From a virus, in the IMG/VR virus record IMGVR_UViG_3300044675_002075, positions 1 through 36,517 of that record: DNA of 36,517 nt. One strand, 5' to 3'. Below are positions 1 through 6,877 of the stretch, piece after piece (within the stretch, counting starts at the first letter, position 1; every line of letters starts with the position of its first letter). Both the position numbers and the translations under genes were made by a program. The notes under the pieces were generated by a model. It was not told where the DNA came from. It saw only the letters and a program-made list of their open reading frames with translations, and ran no database searches.

Positions 1-127
1 ACGATCCGAAGTTTATTTCGGGTACGTTTGCCAACGCGCGGACGGCTGTGGCCAAAGCCGTTGGTATTGACGTGTCAGCAACCGAAGCTTACTTTGCTGG
101 CGTTGGTCAGCAGGTTGCCGAGCGCAT
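1..127. repeat. Terminal direct repeat, left copy (contig circularity)
   Basis: These 127 bases are identical to 36391-36517, and the reading frame of one gene continues in register across the two copies. The simplest reading is that the molecule was assembled as a circle and the ends overlap by one assembly word. 127 is a common k-mer length, so this should not be taken as a biological terminal repeat. The true genome ends cannot be located from it. Confidence 0.95.
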
Positions 128-431
128 CACCGCGTTCGGTGCCGGTACGGGCCTTTCGGACGCTGACCGCGATTTTGCCAAAAAGATTGCGGCGGGCGAG
201 GAGACGCTTGACGTTAACAGTATCCGCCGAATCATCCGCATCAACAACCAGTCGGCTCAAAATGTCATTGATCGGTACAACACCGAGCGCGGTATGTTGG
301 CTAAGAAAGAGCCTGAAGTGTTGGACTACTATCCCGAAATCAATGTTTCCCGTCAGGTCAAGCGTCGCGGTACATTGAACGGCCGCCCCGTAGTTGAATA
401 CGCGGACGGGAGCGTTGAGTATGGCGATTGA
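1..431 (+). CDS. Virion ejection/structural protein, C-terminal part (gene continues from 35631 across the join)
   Basis: This is the 3' part of a gene whose start lies at 35631; joined across the 127-base overlap it encodes 396 residues. The frame here starts at base 3 and ends with TGA at 429-431. The C-terminal part is helical and polar. It contains the stretch GLSDADRDFAKKIAAGEET followed by a helix ending NVIDRYNTERG, and a short tail that resembles a small beta unit (residues GRPVVEYADGSVEYGD). Such tails are common on podovirus internal or DNA-transfer proteins, and it lies next to two other probable ejection proteins. I infer a role in DNA ejection or the tail interior. No catalytic motif is seen. 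The next gene starts at the ATG at 421, inside its last codons. Confidence 0.8.
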   Translation, partial: DPKFISGTFANARTAVAKAVGIDVSATEAYFAGVGQQVAERITAFGAGTGLSDADRDFAKKIAAGEETLDVNSIRRIIRINNQSAQNVIDRYNTERGMLAKKEPEVLDYYPEINVSRQVKRRGTLNGRPVVEYADGSVEYGD

Positions 432-2268
432 CCCCAGTAAGGTTAAGTGGGACGCTCCCGCTCAGCCGACCACGGCCCGAAGAAGCGCGCCGATTGACCC
501 AAGCAAAGTTGTTTGGGATGCCACCGAAGGGCGCGGTGCGGTAGGCCAAGAGCCTGCTGGCCGCACTTGGGCACAGGTTGGCCGCGAAGCTCTTACCAAC
601 ATTCCCGAAAGCGGTGCGCGGCTTTTTAAAGGTCTGTACACCGCTGTTACCAATCCCGTCAAAACGGTAAACGAACTTGCTGAAGTGTTTACGGGCGCGT
701 ACATACGATTTCTTCCGCCCGAGTGGATAGCTCGACCCGACATAGCGCAAAGGTTTATTGACAAGGCTAATGCTGTTGGTGGCGCATACCGCGACCGCTA
801 CAGCAACGTCGAAGCGTTTAAGAACACCATTGCAACGGACCCCGTTGGCTTTCTCGCTGATGTGTCCACGCTAACGGGTGCAGGCGCCGCCGCCGCGCCA
901 GGTCGCGCCGGACAAGTGCTCGGCACTGTTTCGCGCGTTACGGACCCAACACGTGTGGTAACGCAGCCCTTGGCCGTTGCCGGTCGCGCTGGCGTCAACG
1001 CGCTAGAACGCGCAGCAATCGGCGGTAAGGCTAATGTGCTGCTTGAAGCCGCTGAAGGCCGCGCACCGGAAATTATCAACGCGCTGCGGCAGCCAGAGAT
1101 TGTGCCGGGCGCCACGCCGACGGCTGGCGAGGCGGCAGCCGATGTAGGCGCGACGCGCTTCGCTGCGCTGCAAGAGTCGGCGGAGAAGATTCTGCCGTCT
1201 GAATACATGGCACGCCGGCAGGCGCAGGACGCGGCGCGCGCGGCGTCGCTGCGTCAGGTGGGCGGCACTGAGGCGCAGCTTACTGCGGCTCGAAACGCCC
1301 GCGCGGCTGAAGCGCGGCTGCTGTACGGACAAGCTGGCGCAAAGCCTGTGGTAGAGGACGCCACCTTGCAAAGTTTGCAGGCGCGGCCGTCAGTAAAACA
1401 AGCGTTTGAACGCGCTAAAACTTTGGCCGCTGAAGAAGGCGCATCGTTTGGCTCAGGCGGTAACTACACCGCTGCCGACATGCACTACGTCAAATTGGCG
1501 CTAGACGATCTTATCCAGAACCCCGCTACGTACGGTATCGGCAAAGTTGAAGCTAGCAAAATCGCAAGCACTCGCAAAGACTTCATCAACTGGCTGGAAG
1601 GTCAAGTGCCGGAATACGGCACGGCCCGCAGCACGTTCCAAGCGCGCAGCAAGCCCATTAATCAGATGGAAGTCGGTCAGTTTCTTGAAAGCAAGTTGAC
1701 CTCGGCGCTGCAAGGCGAGCAGAAACTTCGCCCGGCAGCGTTTGCAGGTGCGGTCGAGGCTGCGCCGCAGACGATTCAGCGCGCTGCCGTTGGCGCGCCG
1801 CGCTACGAAAAGCTTTCTGACGTATTGACGCCCGATCAGGTCAAGATTGTTGAGGACATCCGCCGCGACTTGGCCCGTCAGGCTAAGTACCGCGAGCAAG
1901 CTCGCGCAGCCCGCCCGGCTGGCCCTAGCGCCGAGCGTGCCGGTACGGAGCTATTGGTTGAAGCCGCCGGTGGCGCGCAGTTGCCGACGTTGCTCAACCG
2001 CGTGACAACCGTGGCCAACGCCATCCTCAAACGGCTCGCGGGCAAGATCGACCGCAAACTCGCCATTGAGATTGCCACTGACATGTTGCAGCCGGAGACG
2101 GCGGCGTTAGCCCTTGAGGCTGCGCAGCGTCGCGCTGGCGCGGTCCAGACCGCAACCGGCGCAGTCCGTGCAGGTGGCGCCGCCGCGCAGCGTGCGGCAG
2201 CGCCCGCAGCCGTCATTACCAACGCGCTCGCTGGGGCTGAAGCGCGCCAAAATCAACTAGCCCCGTAA
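421..2268 (+). CDS. Large alanine-rich internal virion / DNA ejection protein
   Basis: This 615-residue protein is rich in Ala, Arg, Glu and Gln and is almost entirely predicted helix, as is typical of proteins ejected with podovirus DNA. The N-terminus carries two copies of a short motif, IDPSKVKWDA and IDPSKVVWDA (residues about 3-12 and 24-33), which is frequent at the front of such phage proteins. A more hydrophobic segment lies around residues 130-170 (DPVGFLADVSTLTGAG). I chose the ATG at 421 because it overlaps the preceding stop and has GGGAG at 408-412. An in-frame upstream ATG at 394 lacks this. Order and composition match the third ejection protein of P22-like phages, but there is no sequence-level proof. 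No lytic transglycosylase or protease motif was recognised. Confidence 0.75.
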   Translation: MAIDPSKVKWDAPAQPTTARRSAPIDPSKVVWDATEGRGAVGQEPAGRTWAQVGREALTNIPESGARLFKGLYTAVTNPVKTVNELAEVFTGAYIRFLPPEWIARPDIAQRFIDKANAVGGAYRDRYSNVEAFKNTIATDPVGFLADVSTLTGAGAAAAPGRAGQVLGTVSRVTDPTRVVTQPLAVAGRAGVNALERAAIGGKANVLLEAAEGRAPEIINALRQPEIVPGATPTAGEAAADVGATRFAALQESAEKILPSEYMARRQAQDAARAASLRQVGGTEAQLTAARNARAAEARLLYGQAGAKPVVEDATLQSLQARPSVKQAFERAKTLAAEEGASFGSGGNYTAADMHYVKLALDDLIQNPATYGIGKVEASKIASTRKDFINWLEGQVPEYGTARSTFQARSKPINQMEVGQFLESKLTSALQGEQKLRPAAFAGAVEAAPQTIQRAAVGAPRYEKLSDVLTPDQVKIVEDIRRDLARQAKYREQARAARPAGPSAERAGTELLVEAAGGAQLPTLLNRVTTVANAILKRLAGKIDRKLAIEIATDMLQPETAALALEAAQRRAGAVQTATGAVRAGGAAAQRAAAPAAVITNALAGAEARQNQLAP

Positions 2269-2278
2269 GGAGACGATT

Positions 2279-2485
2279 ATGCCCCCGGCAATTAAAGGTG
2301 CGCTTAAATGCAAAACGGTGTGGTGGAACGTTGCGCTGGCGCTGCTTGCCAGCCTAGAGATGTTTGCCGGGCACTTGACGACGTTGTTTGGGCAAGACGT
2401 TGCGGCGTCAATCTTGCTGGTTGGTGCGGTCACGAACCTGGTGCTGCGCACGATTACAACGCAGGCGCTTGCAGATAAGACGTGA
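2279..2485 (+). CDS. Putative holin (small two-helix membrane protein)
   Basis: This 68-residue protein has two hydrophobic segments: about residues 14-30 (WWNVALALLASLEMFAG) and 41-58 (DVAASILLVGAVTNLVL), followed by RTITTQALADKT. The pattern 'KTVWWN...NLVLRxITTQAL' is familiar from small phage membrane proteins beside endolysins. It is preceded by a strong AAGGAGA ribosome site at 2267-2273 and opens a cassette that contains an endolysin and spanins. I therefore infer a holin that permeabilises the inner membrane at lysis. The family call is by pattern and position only, and one of the next two small membrane proteins could instead be the holin or antiholin. Confidence 0.6.
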   Translation: MPPAIKGALKCKTVWWNVALALLASLEMFAGHLTTLFGQDVAASILLVGAVTNLVLRTITTQALADKT

Positions 2486-2661
2486 CGGTTGAAACCAAGG
2501 ACTTGCGCCTGCTCAAGACGGACTACGGCCACAAGGTCAAGTCGGTCGCCGATCGGGTAGCAAGATTAGAAAAACGGATTGATTGGGTTGAGAAGCTGCT
2601 GTGGCTGTCGGCGGGTGCGCTGATAAGTTGGCTTGTTACCCTAGTGCTACGGAGCGTGTAA
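2482..2661 (+). CDS. Small coiled-coil protein with C-terminal membrane anchor (XhlA-like)
   Basis: This is a 59-residue reading frame with a GTG start at 2482 that shares GTGA with the stop of the holin-like gene, so translation is probably coupled. Residues 1-37 are charged and form a likely coiled coil (VKSVADRVARLEKRIDWVEK). Residues 38-56 form one membrane segment (LLWLSAGALISWLVTLVLR). This layout, coiled coil then a C-terminal anchor, is that of XhlA-type lysis accessory proteins. The stop TAA shares its last base with the next ATG. It probably modulates holin action or anchors a lysis complex. Confidence 0.65.
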   Translation: MTVETKDLRLLKTDYGHKVKSVADRVARLEKRIDWVEKLLWLSAGALISWLVTLVLRSV

Positions 2662-2879
2662 TGGACGACGGGCAAATTCTGTTCAATATTGCGGTAGGTA
2701 TTGCCGGTCTGTTTGGCGGGTGGATACTTAATAACATCAGCCGCAGCATCGAACGGCTTGACAAGGACGTGCGCACCATGCCGTTGACGTACGTGACCCG
2801 TGTTGACTACCGCGCCGACATTGACGAAATCAAAGCCATGTTGATGCGCATAAACGACAAGCTGGACGCCAAGCCGTGA
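2661..2879 (+). CDS. Small membrane protein with N-terminal anchor, lysis cassette
   Basis: This 72-residue protein starts at the ATG that overlaps the previous stop (TAATG). An in-frame start 60 bases upstream would run through the preceding gene and is unlikely. Residues 5-25 (QILFNIAVGIAGLFGGWIL) form a membrane segment. The rest, NNISRSIERLDKDVRTMPL then ADIDEIKAMLMRINDKLD, is polar and probably a coiled coil. It is the mirror image of its neighbour, which carries its anchor at the C-terminus, so the two may pair through their coiled coils. I know the general type from podovirus lysis regions but no defined function. It could be a holin regulator. Confidence 0.65.
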   Translation: MDDGQILFNIAVGIAGLFGGWILNNISRSIERLDKDVRTMPLTYVTRVDYRADIDEIKAMLMRINDKLDAKP

Positions 2880-3217
2880 CGCTAGGCCAGAAGCAGCGCG
2901 TATACGCACGCCTGGTGGCCAAACTCATTGAAAAGGCTTACGAGCTTGGCTACGAGGTGTCGCTAGGCGACGCCTTCCGCGACCCCCGTGTACATGGCGT
3001 CATGGGCGTCCGCAAGTCCTACAGCCACCCGAGCAGCGCCCACAAGATTCGGTTGGCCATTGACCTTAATCTGTTCAAGAACGGCGAATTTCTGGAGCAA
3101 AGCGAAGATCACCGTCCGCTAGGCGAATGGTGGGAGCAGCAGCACCCGCTTGCTCGGTGGGGCGGCCGATTTAATGACGGCAACCACTACTCTTTTGAGC
3201 ATAATGGTGTAAAGTAG
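2876..3217 (+). CDS. Endolysin, peptidase M15 family (L-alanyl-D-glutamate / D-Ala-D-Ala type)
   Basis: This 113-residue protein should cut the peptide stems of peptidoglycan during host lysis. The M15 zinc signature is visible: the segment SSAHKIRLAIDLNLF gives His56 and Asp63, and DGNHYSFEH gives His104 with Asp101 as a probable catalytic or ligand residue. The length matches single-domain M15C endolysins such as that of phage T5. No signal peptide or SAR anchor is present, so export should depend on the upstream holin. The GTG start shares GTGA with the stop of the preceding gene, and the stop TAG shares a base with the GTG start of the spanin gene. Confidence 0.88.
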   Translation: MTLGQKQRVYARLVAKLIEKAYELGYEVSLGDAFRDPRVHGVMGVRKSYSHPSSAHKIRLAIDLNLFKNGEFLEQSEDHRPLGEWWEQQHPLARWGGRFNDGNHYSFEHNGVK

Positions 3218-3678
3218 TGCCTTACTGGTTACTGAAGTACGCGCCGCATTTAATCTTGACCGCTGGCTTAGGGTTGCTGGCAGTCTACGCGGTACACACA
3301 TTTCGGGAGCAAGGCCGTGAAGAAATACGCCCTCAAGTGGAGCGTCTGGAAGCTGAACTACGGACCGAGCGCGCTACTCGTATACGCGCTGAAATGGCTT
3401 CGACTGCGTACGCATCCGAACTGGCTGCTCTTGCTAGCCGCCCTGTTCGCTCTGCTCCTGTCCGGTTGTGCCGCGACCCCGGTGCAGTGCGTCCCGGCTA
3501 CGCCGCCCCCAGAACTGATGACCCCGCCCCCGCCGCCGGGAGCGGCGCAGGATCGGCTGGAGCAAATCTTGAACAAGGGCCAGACATCGGCCCCGACCTC
3601 CGCGAGCTAGCCGCCCAATGCGATTCGCAAAACGCGAAGCTGCGTGCGCTGCAAAAGTGGGCGCAACCAACGCCATAA
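3217..3678 (+). CDS. i-spanin (Rz-like inner membrane spanin subunit)
   Basis: This 153-residue protein has an N-terminal membrane segment (about residues 9-28, PHLILTAGLGLLAVYAVHTF). A charged heptad-type helix follows (about 30-75, EEIRPQVERLEAELRTERATRIRAE). The C-terminal part is Pro/Ala-rich and ends in another helix. This is the Rz architecture: anchored in the inner membrane, with a periplasmic coiled coil that pairs with the outer-membrane lipoprotein. The match is supported by a second lipoprotein frame (3317-3610) nested wholly inside it, as in lambda Rz/Rz1. The GTG start overlaps the endolysin stop by one base. Confidence 0.85.
   Translation: MPYWLLKYAPHLILTAGLGLLAVYAVHTFREQGREEIRPQVERLEAELRTERATRIRAEMASTAYASELAALASRPVRSAPVRLCRDPGAVRPGYAAPRTDDPAPAAGSGAGSAGANLEQGPDIGPDLRELAAQCDSQNAKLRALQKWAQPTP
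3317..3610 (+). CDS. o-spanin (Rz1-like outer membrane lipoprotein), nested in Rz frame
   Basis: This frame of up to 97 residues lies entirely within the i-spanin gene in the +1 frame. It has a hydrophobic stretch WLLLLAALFALLLSGC ending in a clear lipobox (LSGC, Cys51). The mature part is proline-rich (ATPPPELMTPPPPPG), the hallmark of Rz1 proteins. The only good start in frame is the GTG at 3317, which leaves an unusual extension of about 35 residues before the signal peptide core. A non-standard start nearer the hydrophobic stretch is possible. The lipoprotein would join the periplasmic part of the i-spanin and fuse the inner and outer membranes at the end of lysis. Confidence 0.82.
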   Translation: MKKYALKWSVWKLNYGPSALLVYALKWLRLRTHPNWLLLLAALFALLLSGCAATPVQCVPATPPPELMTPPPPPGAAQDRLEQILNKGQTSAPTSAS

Positions 3679-3974
3679 CACGTGGCGACGGTATTCCCCG
3701 GCAATTCCAACTTGCCGGTCACACAATCAAAGTAAAAGTTATTCCGCCTTCAAAGTGGCGGCACGGCAAAAATTGTGTTGGAATGTGGCTTCCTGACAAG
3801 TATGAGATTCATATTCTAAGCTCTTGTAAAGGCACGAATCGTCAGCAGGTTTGGGCGCACGAAGCCGTCCATGCGTTGCTTGATGTCGCCGGGCACGATG
3901 ACTTGTCGCGCCAAGAGCAACTGGTGGATCGCCTCGGGCATCTACTGCAACAAATGCTTACTACGATGGAATAA
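3618..3974 (+). CDS. HExxH putative zinc metallopeptidase-like protein
   Basis: This protein of up to 118 residues contains HEAVHALLD (His81, Glu82, His85), a zincin motif. A glutamate at about residue 100 (DLSRQEQLVDRLGHLL) is a possible third ligand. The region before the motif (IKVKVIPPSKWRHG...CVGMWLPDKYEIHIL) looks like the beta-sheet that precedes the active helix in IrrE/ImmA- or SprT-like small metallopeptidases. The ATG at 3618 overlaps the end of the i-spanin gene by 61 bases. A GTG at 3657 would shorten it by 13 residues, and neither start has a strong ribosome site. The target is unknown; host regulator cleavage is possible but unsupported. Confidence 0.65.
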   Translation: MRFAKREAACAAKVGATNAITRGDGIPRQFQLAGHTIKVKVIPPSKWRHGKNCVGMWLPDKYEIHILSSCKGTNRQQVWAHEAVHALLDVAGHDDLSRQEQLVDRLGHLLQQMLTTME

Positions 3975-3977
3975 ACG

Positions 3978-5036
3978 ATGGCTCGTAAAGTATCCGACGA
4001 TCAGCTAATGAAAGCACTGCGCGAAGCTAACGGAGTTAGAGCCGAAGCGGCGCGATTGTTGAATCTTAACACTCGGTCCATCATGGCCCGAATCGACGGG
4101 CTTAAAGCCAAGGGGTTTGAGGTTCCCGACTCAACGTACAACAAGGCTACGCTGCCTGAGAAAGACTTTGAGTTTACCCCGCTGCCGATGGACGACGTGC
4201 CGATTGAGCAGCTTATTGAACACCGCAAGCGCCAGTTTGCGCATAAGCGTGACCACGAAGAAGCCAGTAAGCTCATCCCCGTACGAATCAAGATACCTGG
4301 CGCCATAGGCATCCTGTTCTTTGGCGACCCGCACGTTGATGACGACGGCACCGACATCGACGCGCTAGAGCGGCACACGCAACTTGTTTCCGATACCGAC
4401 GGGCTGTTCGCCGTCAACGTAGGCGACACCACGAACAACTGGGTAGGCCGCTTGGCCAAGCTTTACGGCGAGCAGGGTACGTCAGCGGCGCAGGCTTGGC
4501 GTCTTGCCGAGTGGTTTGTAGGCCGATGCAACTGGCTCTGGATACTTGGCGGCAACCACGACTTGTGGTCAGGCGCGGGCGATCCGATGCGTTGGATTGC
4601 TAAACAGCAGGATGCGCTTTACAAGTCAAGCGAGGCGCGCATCGCGCTACGCTTCCCGAACGGGGCCGAGGTACGCGTCAACAGCCGGCATGACCACACC
4701 GGCTCGTCAATCTGGAACCCAGCGCACGGGCCGATGAAGGCTGCAATTCTAGGCACCCGCGACCACATCTACGTCGCCGGGCACAAGCACGAATCGGCTT
4801 ATTCGGTGCTTAAAGACCCGATTACGGGCATCGCCATGCACACGATGAAGGTCGCCAGCTACAAGGTTTACGATCGCTACGCCAAGGAACGGGGCTTCCG
4901 CGATAACGCCTTCAGCCCCTGCGCGCTCGTAACGATTAACCCAAGCCTGTCGCCAGACCATCCCGACATGGTAAAGGTCTGGTGGGCGCCCGAGGAGGGC
5001 GCGGAATATTTACGCTACCTGCGCGGGCGGGGCTAG
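3978..5036 (+). CDS. Calcineurin-like metallophosphoesterase with N-terminal helix-turn-helix
   Basis: This 352-residue protein carries the dimetal phosphoesterase motifs in order: GDPHVD (about 116-121), GDTTNN (149-154), GGNHDLW (191-197) and GHKH (about 268-271). An HDH at roughly 238-240 supplies a further His ligand. Residues 1-45 form a Fis-type helix-turn-helix (AARLLNLNTRSIMARIDGLK), which suggests DNA contact. Related phage proteins are annotated as DNA or nucleic-acid phosphoesterases, but the substrate cannot be read from sequence. The gene ends the rightward block that begins with the virion genes and lysis cassette, and its last 27 bases overlap the tail of the leftward gene at 5010. 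Confidence 0.85.
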   Translation: MARKVSDDQLMKALREANGVRAEAARLLNLNTRSIMARIDGLKAKGFEVPDSTYNKATLPEKDFEFTPLPMDDVPIEQLIEHRKRQFAHKRDHEEASKLIPVRIKIPGAIGILFFGDPHVDDDGTDIDALERHTQLVSDTDGLFAVNVGDTTNNWVGRLAKLYGEQGTSAAQAWRLAEWFVGRCNWLWILGGNHDLWSGAGDPMRWIAKQQDALYKSSEARIALRFPNGAEVRVNSRHDHTGSSIWNPAHGPMKAAILGTRDHIYVAGHKHESAYSVLKDPITGIAMHTMKVASYKVYDRYAKERGFRDNAFSPCALVTINPSLSPDHPDMVKVWWAPEEGAEYLRYLRGRG

Positions 5037-5207
5037 TAAAGCCATCATCTCAGCCCGCTCTCGCGTCGCGCGCAGGGTGCAATACCGCTGGTGCAGCCGC
5101 TCGACAAACGTGACGCGCTGGCGGTCAACCAGCTCCACGTCGAGGAGGCCTTTGACCTCAGTTTCGGTCATTTGGTTCAGTTGTGCGTTCAGTTCGCGCC
5201 AGTTCAT
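5010..5207 (-). CDS. Small helical protein downstream of helicase, function unknown
   Basis: This 65-residue protein starts at the ATG that shares ATGA with the helicase stop and has GGGAG five bases before it. A longer in-frame start at 5219 would lie inside the helicase gene and is rejected. The sequence is charged and helical (MNWRELNAQLNQMTETEVKG, then DRQRVTFVERLHQRYCTLRATRERAEMM). Small proteins of this kind often follow SNF2-like helicases in podoviruses. Coupled translation suggests a stoichiometric partner of the helicase, which is inference. Its stop lies inside the opposite-strand phosphoesterase gene. Confidence 0.65.
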   Translation of the reverse strand: MNWRELNAQLNQMTETEVKGLLDVELVDRQRVTFVERLHQRYCTLRATRERAEMMALLAPPAQVA

Positions 5208-6541
5208 TTTAGCTCCCACATTGCTACGTCCGACATGGCGCGCTTGTCATGCAACGCCGCCCAAATCTTCTCGTCAATCGTCTTGCCCGTTTGCAGGACA
5301 TAGACCCACACATCGTGCCGCTGGCCGCTACGGTGCAGCCGCCCGATTGTCTGCTCGTATTCCTCAAGCGACCACGGCAGCGACATAAACACCATCCGGC
5401 AGCCGCCGTGCTGAAGGTTCAGGCCGTGACCCGCCGACTTCGGGTGGATCAATAGCAGCTCAACCTCACCCCGGTTCCAGGCGTCAATCACGCCCGGCTC
5501 GTCAATCGTCCGCGCTTGCGGATACCAACGCTTGAGCACTTCTAGCTCGGCTTGGTAATTGTAAACAATTATCGTATTGGCGTGTTGGTTTTCGTCGAGC
5601 AAGTCTTCCAACAACTCTAACTTGTGGTCTGAAAACCACGTCGTCTTCTGCGTTACGTCAAACTTGCCGGGGCGGTCTGATGCCGTGCGGGTCGTGTCAT
5701 AGACAAACCCCGAAGACATCTGCTGTAGCTTGGCCGTGACGGCGGCAGCGTTAGTGGCAATGGCTCTAACGTCGGGAAACTCCACCATGAAGTCCCGCTT
5801 CATCTTCTCGTAGGGCTCGCGGTCAAGTAACTCGCAACGCAGCGTCACGGTGTGCAGCGGAGGCAGTTTGTCTTTGTACTCGCCAGGCTCTAGCACATAG
5901 GTCGCGGGCTTGATCCGCGCCATAACCTGCGGCAACGCGCCGGTAGCGGGCGTCCACTCGCCATATTCTCGGTTGAGACAAATAAAATACTGTTGCAGAA
6001 AAGCGCCTTTGCTGCGTCCAAGTAGGCTTTGGTTGATGATTTTGCATTGCCCAAACACGTCCTCAAGGCCGTTTGACGTGAAGCTGCCCGTCAGCCCCCA
6101 GCGAACTTTAATCGGCTCTAATGCCTTCAGAATCGCCTTAAAGCGAATCCCTGACGGATTCTTCAGTCGGGTCAATTCATCAAACACCACGCCGTCAAAG
6201 TCAAGCTTCTGCTTGGCTAACCACTGCAAGTTGTCGTAGTTGATGACCACCACGCGGGCGTCCGACGCCAGTGCTTTAGTCCGCCACGCGGGCGAGCCTA
6301 CGGCAACAGATAGGGTGAGATCGGGCGTCCATTTGGGTGCCTCAACCGGCCACACATGCTGCGCCACACGCAGCGGTGCCACGACTAGCCAACGCTTGAC
6401 CACGCCATCGCGCAGCGCGTCGCGCATGGCCGTAAGGGTGAGCGCCGTCTTGCCAGCGCCTACGGGTGCCAGCACCATCGCGCGGTCGTTGGCGTAGAGG
6501 AAGTCGGCGGCGTCAGCCTGATATGGACGTAACCCAAGCAT
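5204..6541 (-). CDS. SNF2-type superfamily 2 DNA helicase / ATPase
   Basis: This 445-residue enzyme has all the expected motifs: Q-like LRPYQADA at the front, Walker A APVGAGKT (25-32), Walker B FDELTRLKN (about 120-128), motif III LTGSFTSN (150-157), motif V SAGHGLNLQHGG, and motif VI QTIGRLHRSGQ (about 397-407). This is the SNF2/Rad54 pattern: ATP-driven translocation on duplex DNA. I chose the ATG at 6541 because GGAGGAA stands five bases upstream; a longer frame to 6604 would lie in the preceding nuclease gene. It overlaps that gene by 29 bases, so nuclease and helicase are made together, probably for recombination or fork processing. Confidence 0.9.
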   Translation of the reverse strand: MLGLRPYQADAADFLYANDRAMVLAPVGAGKTALTLTAMRDALRDGVVKRWLVVAPLRVAQHVWPVEAPKWTPDLTLSVAVGSPAWRTKALASDARVVVINYDNLQWLAKQKLDFDGVVFDELTRLKNPSGIRFKAILKALEPIKVRWGLTGSFTSNGLEDVFGQCKIINQSLLGRSKGAFLQQYFICLNREYGEWTPATGALPQVMARIKPATYVLEPGEYKDKLPPLHTVTLRCELLDREPYEKMKRDFMVEFPDVRAIATNAAAVTAKLQQMSSGFVYDTTRTASDRPGKFDVTQKTTWFSDHKLELLEDLLDENQHANTIIVYNYQAELEVLKRWYPQARTIDEPGVIDAWNRGEVELLLIHPKSAGHGLNLQHGGCRMVFMSLPWSLEEYEQTIGRLHRSGQRHDVWVYVLQTGKTIDEKIWAALHDKRAMSDVAMWELK

Positions 6542-6791
6542 CGACTTCCTCCGCGCTTGACAGTAAGGCGTACTTCTGCCGTAGCCCCACCATTTCTTTA
6601 GCAAACCGCTCCTGCAACGCCGTGCGCTTACCGCCGGGGCGCTTCAGTTCCACGAACCAGGTATCGCCGTTTGGCAGACAAACGATGCGATCCGATACGC
6701 CGCGATTGGCAGGACTGACAAACTTCCAGGTCTTGCCCCCGGCGCGCTGCACCGCCCAATCCAACCGCTGTTCGATGTCTGCTTCTTTCAT
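6513..6791 (-). CDS. VRR-NUC domain nuclease
   Basis: This 92-residue single-domain protein of the PD-(D/E)xK superfamily has the VRR-NUC pattern. An N-terminal E-x-x-I-E helix (EADIEQRLDWAVQRAGG) is followed by GVSDRIVCLPNG, with Asp34 as the metal ligand. Next come WFVELKRPGG, with the Glu and Lys of the E-x-K motif, and a Gln-containing helix (ALQERFAKEM). VRR-NUC proteins are structure-specific endonucleases, and phage versions are often Holliday-junction-like nucleases next to SNF2 helicases, as here. It is the first gene of a three-gene leftward operon that starts opposite the exonuclease gene. Confidence 0.88.
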   Translation of the reverse strand: MKEADIEQRLDWAVQRAGGKTWKFVSPANRGVSDRIVCLPNGDTWFVELKRPGGKRTALQERFAKEMVGLRQKYALLSSAEEVDAWVTSISG

Positions 6792-6819
6792 GCCTCCATA
6801 CTATTATGTAACAGAACGC

Positions 6820-6848
6820 TTGACAAGCCAAATCGTACGATTTAGGCT
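6820..6848 (+). promoter_or_regulatory. Probable sigma70-type promoter for the replication operon
   Basis: A perfect -35 hexamer TTGACA (6820-6825) is followed after 17 bases by TAGGCT (6843-6848), a 3/6 match to the -10 consensus. It points at the gene at 6878, which has an AAAGGAGAG ribosome site. The spacer contains a perfect palindrome listed separately. The host RNA polymerase would presumably use it. The -10 match is poor, so it may need an activator. Confidence 0.5.
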
Positions 6849-6849
6849 T
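6825..6849. promoter_or_regulatory. Candidate operator palindrome between divergent operons
   Basis: AAATCGTACGATTT at 6830-6843 is a perfect 14-base palindrome. It is extended outward by AAGCC on the left (6825-6829) and GGCTT on the right (6845-6849), with one extra base at 6844. It sits between the -35 and -10 of the rightward promoter and just upstream of the leftward nuclease/helicase operon. That is the position expected of a regulator that controls both directions. No matching second copy was seen in the window. Confidence 0.5.
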
Positions 6850-6877
6850 ACGCAAACACACTAAAGGAGAGTCCTCG

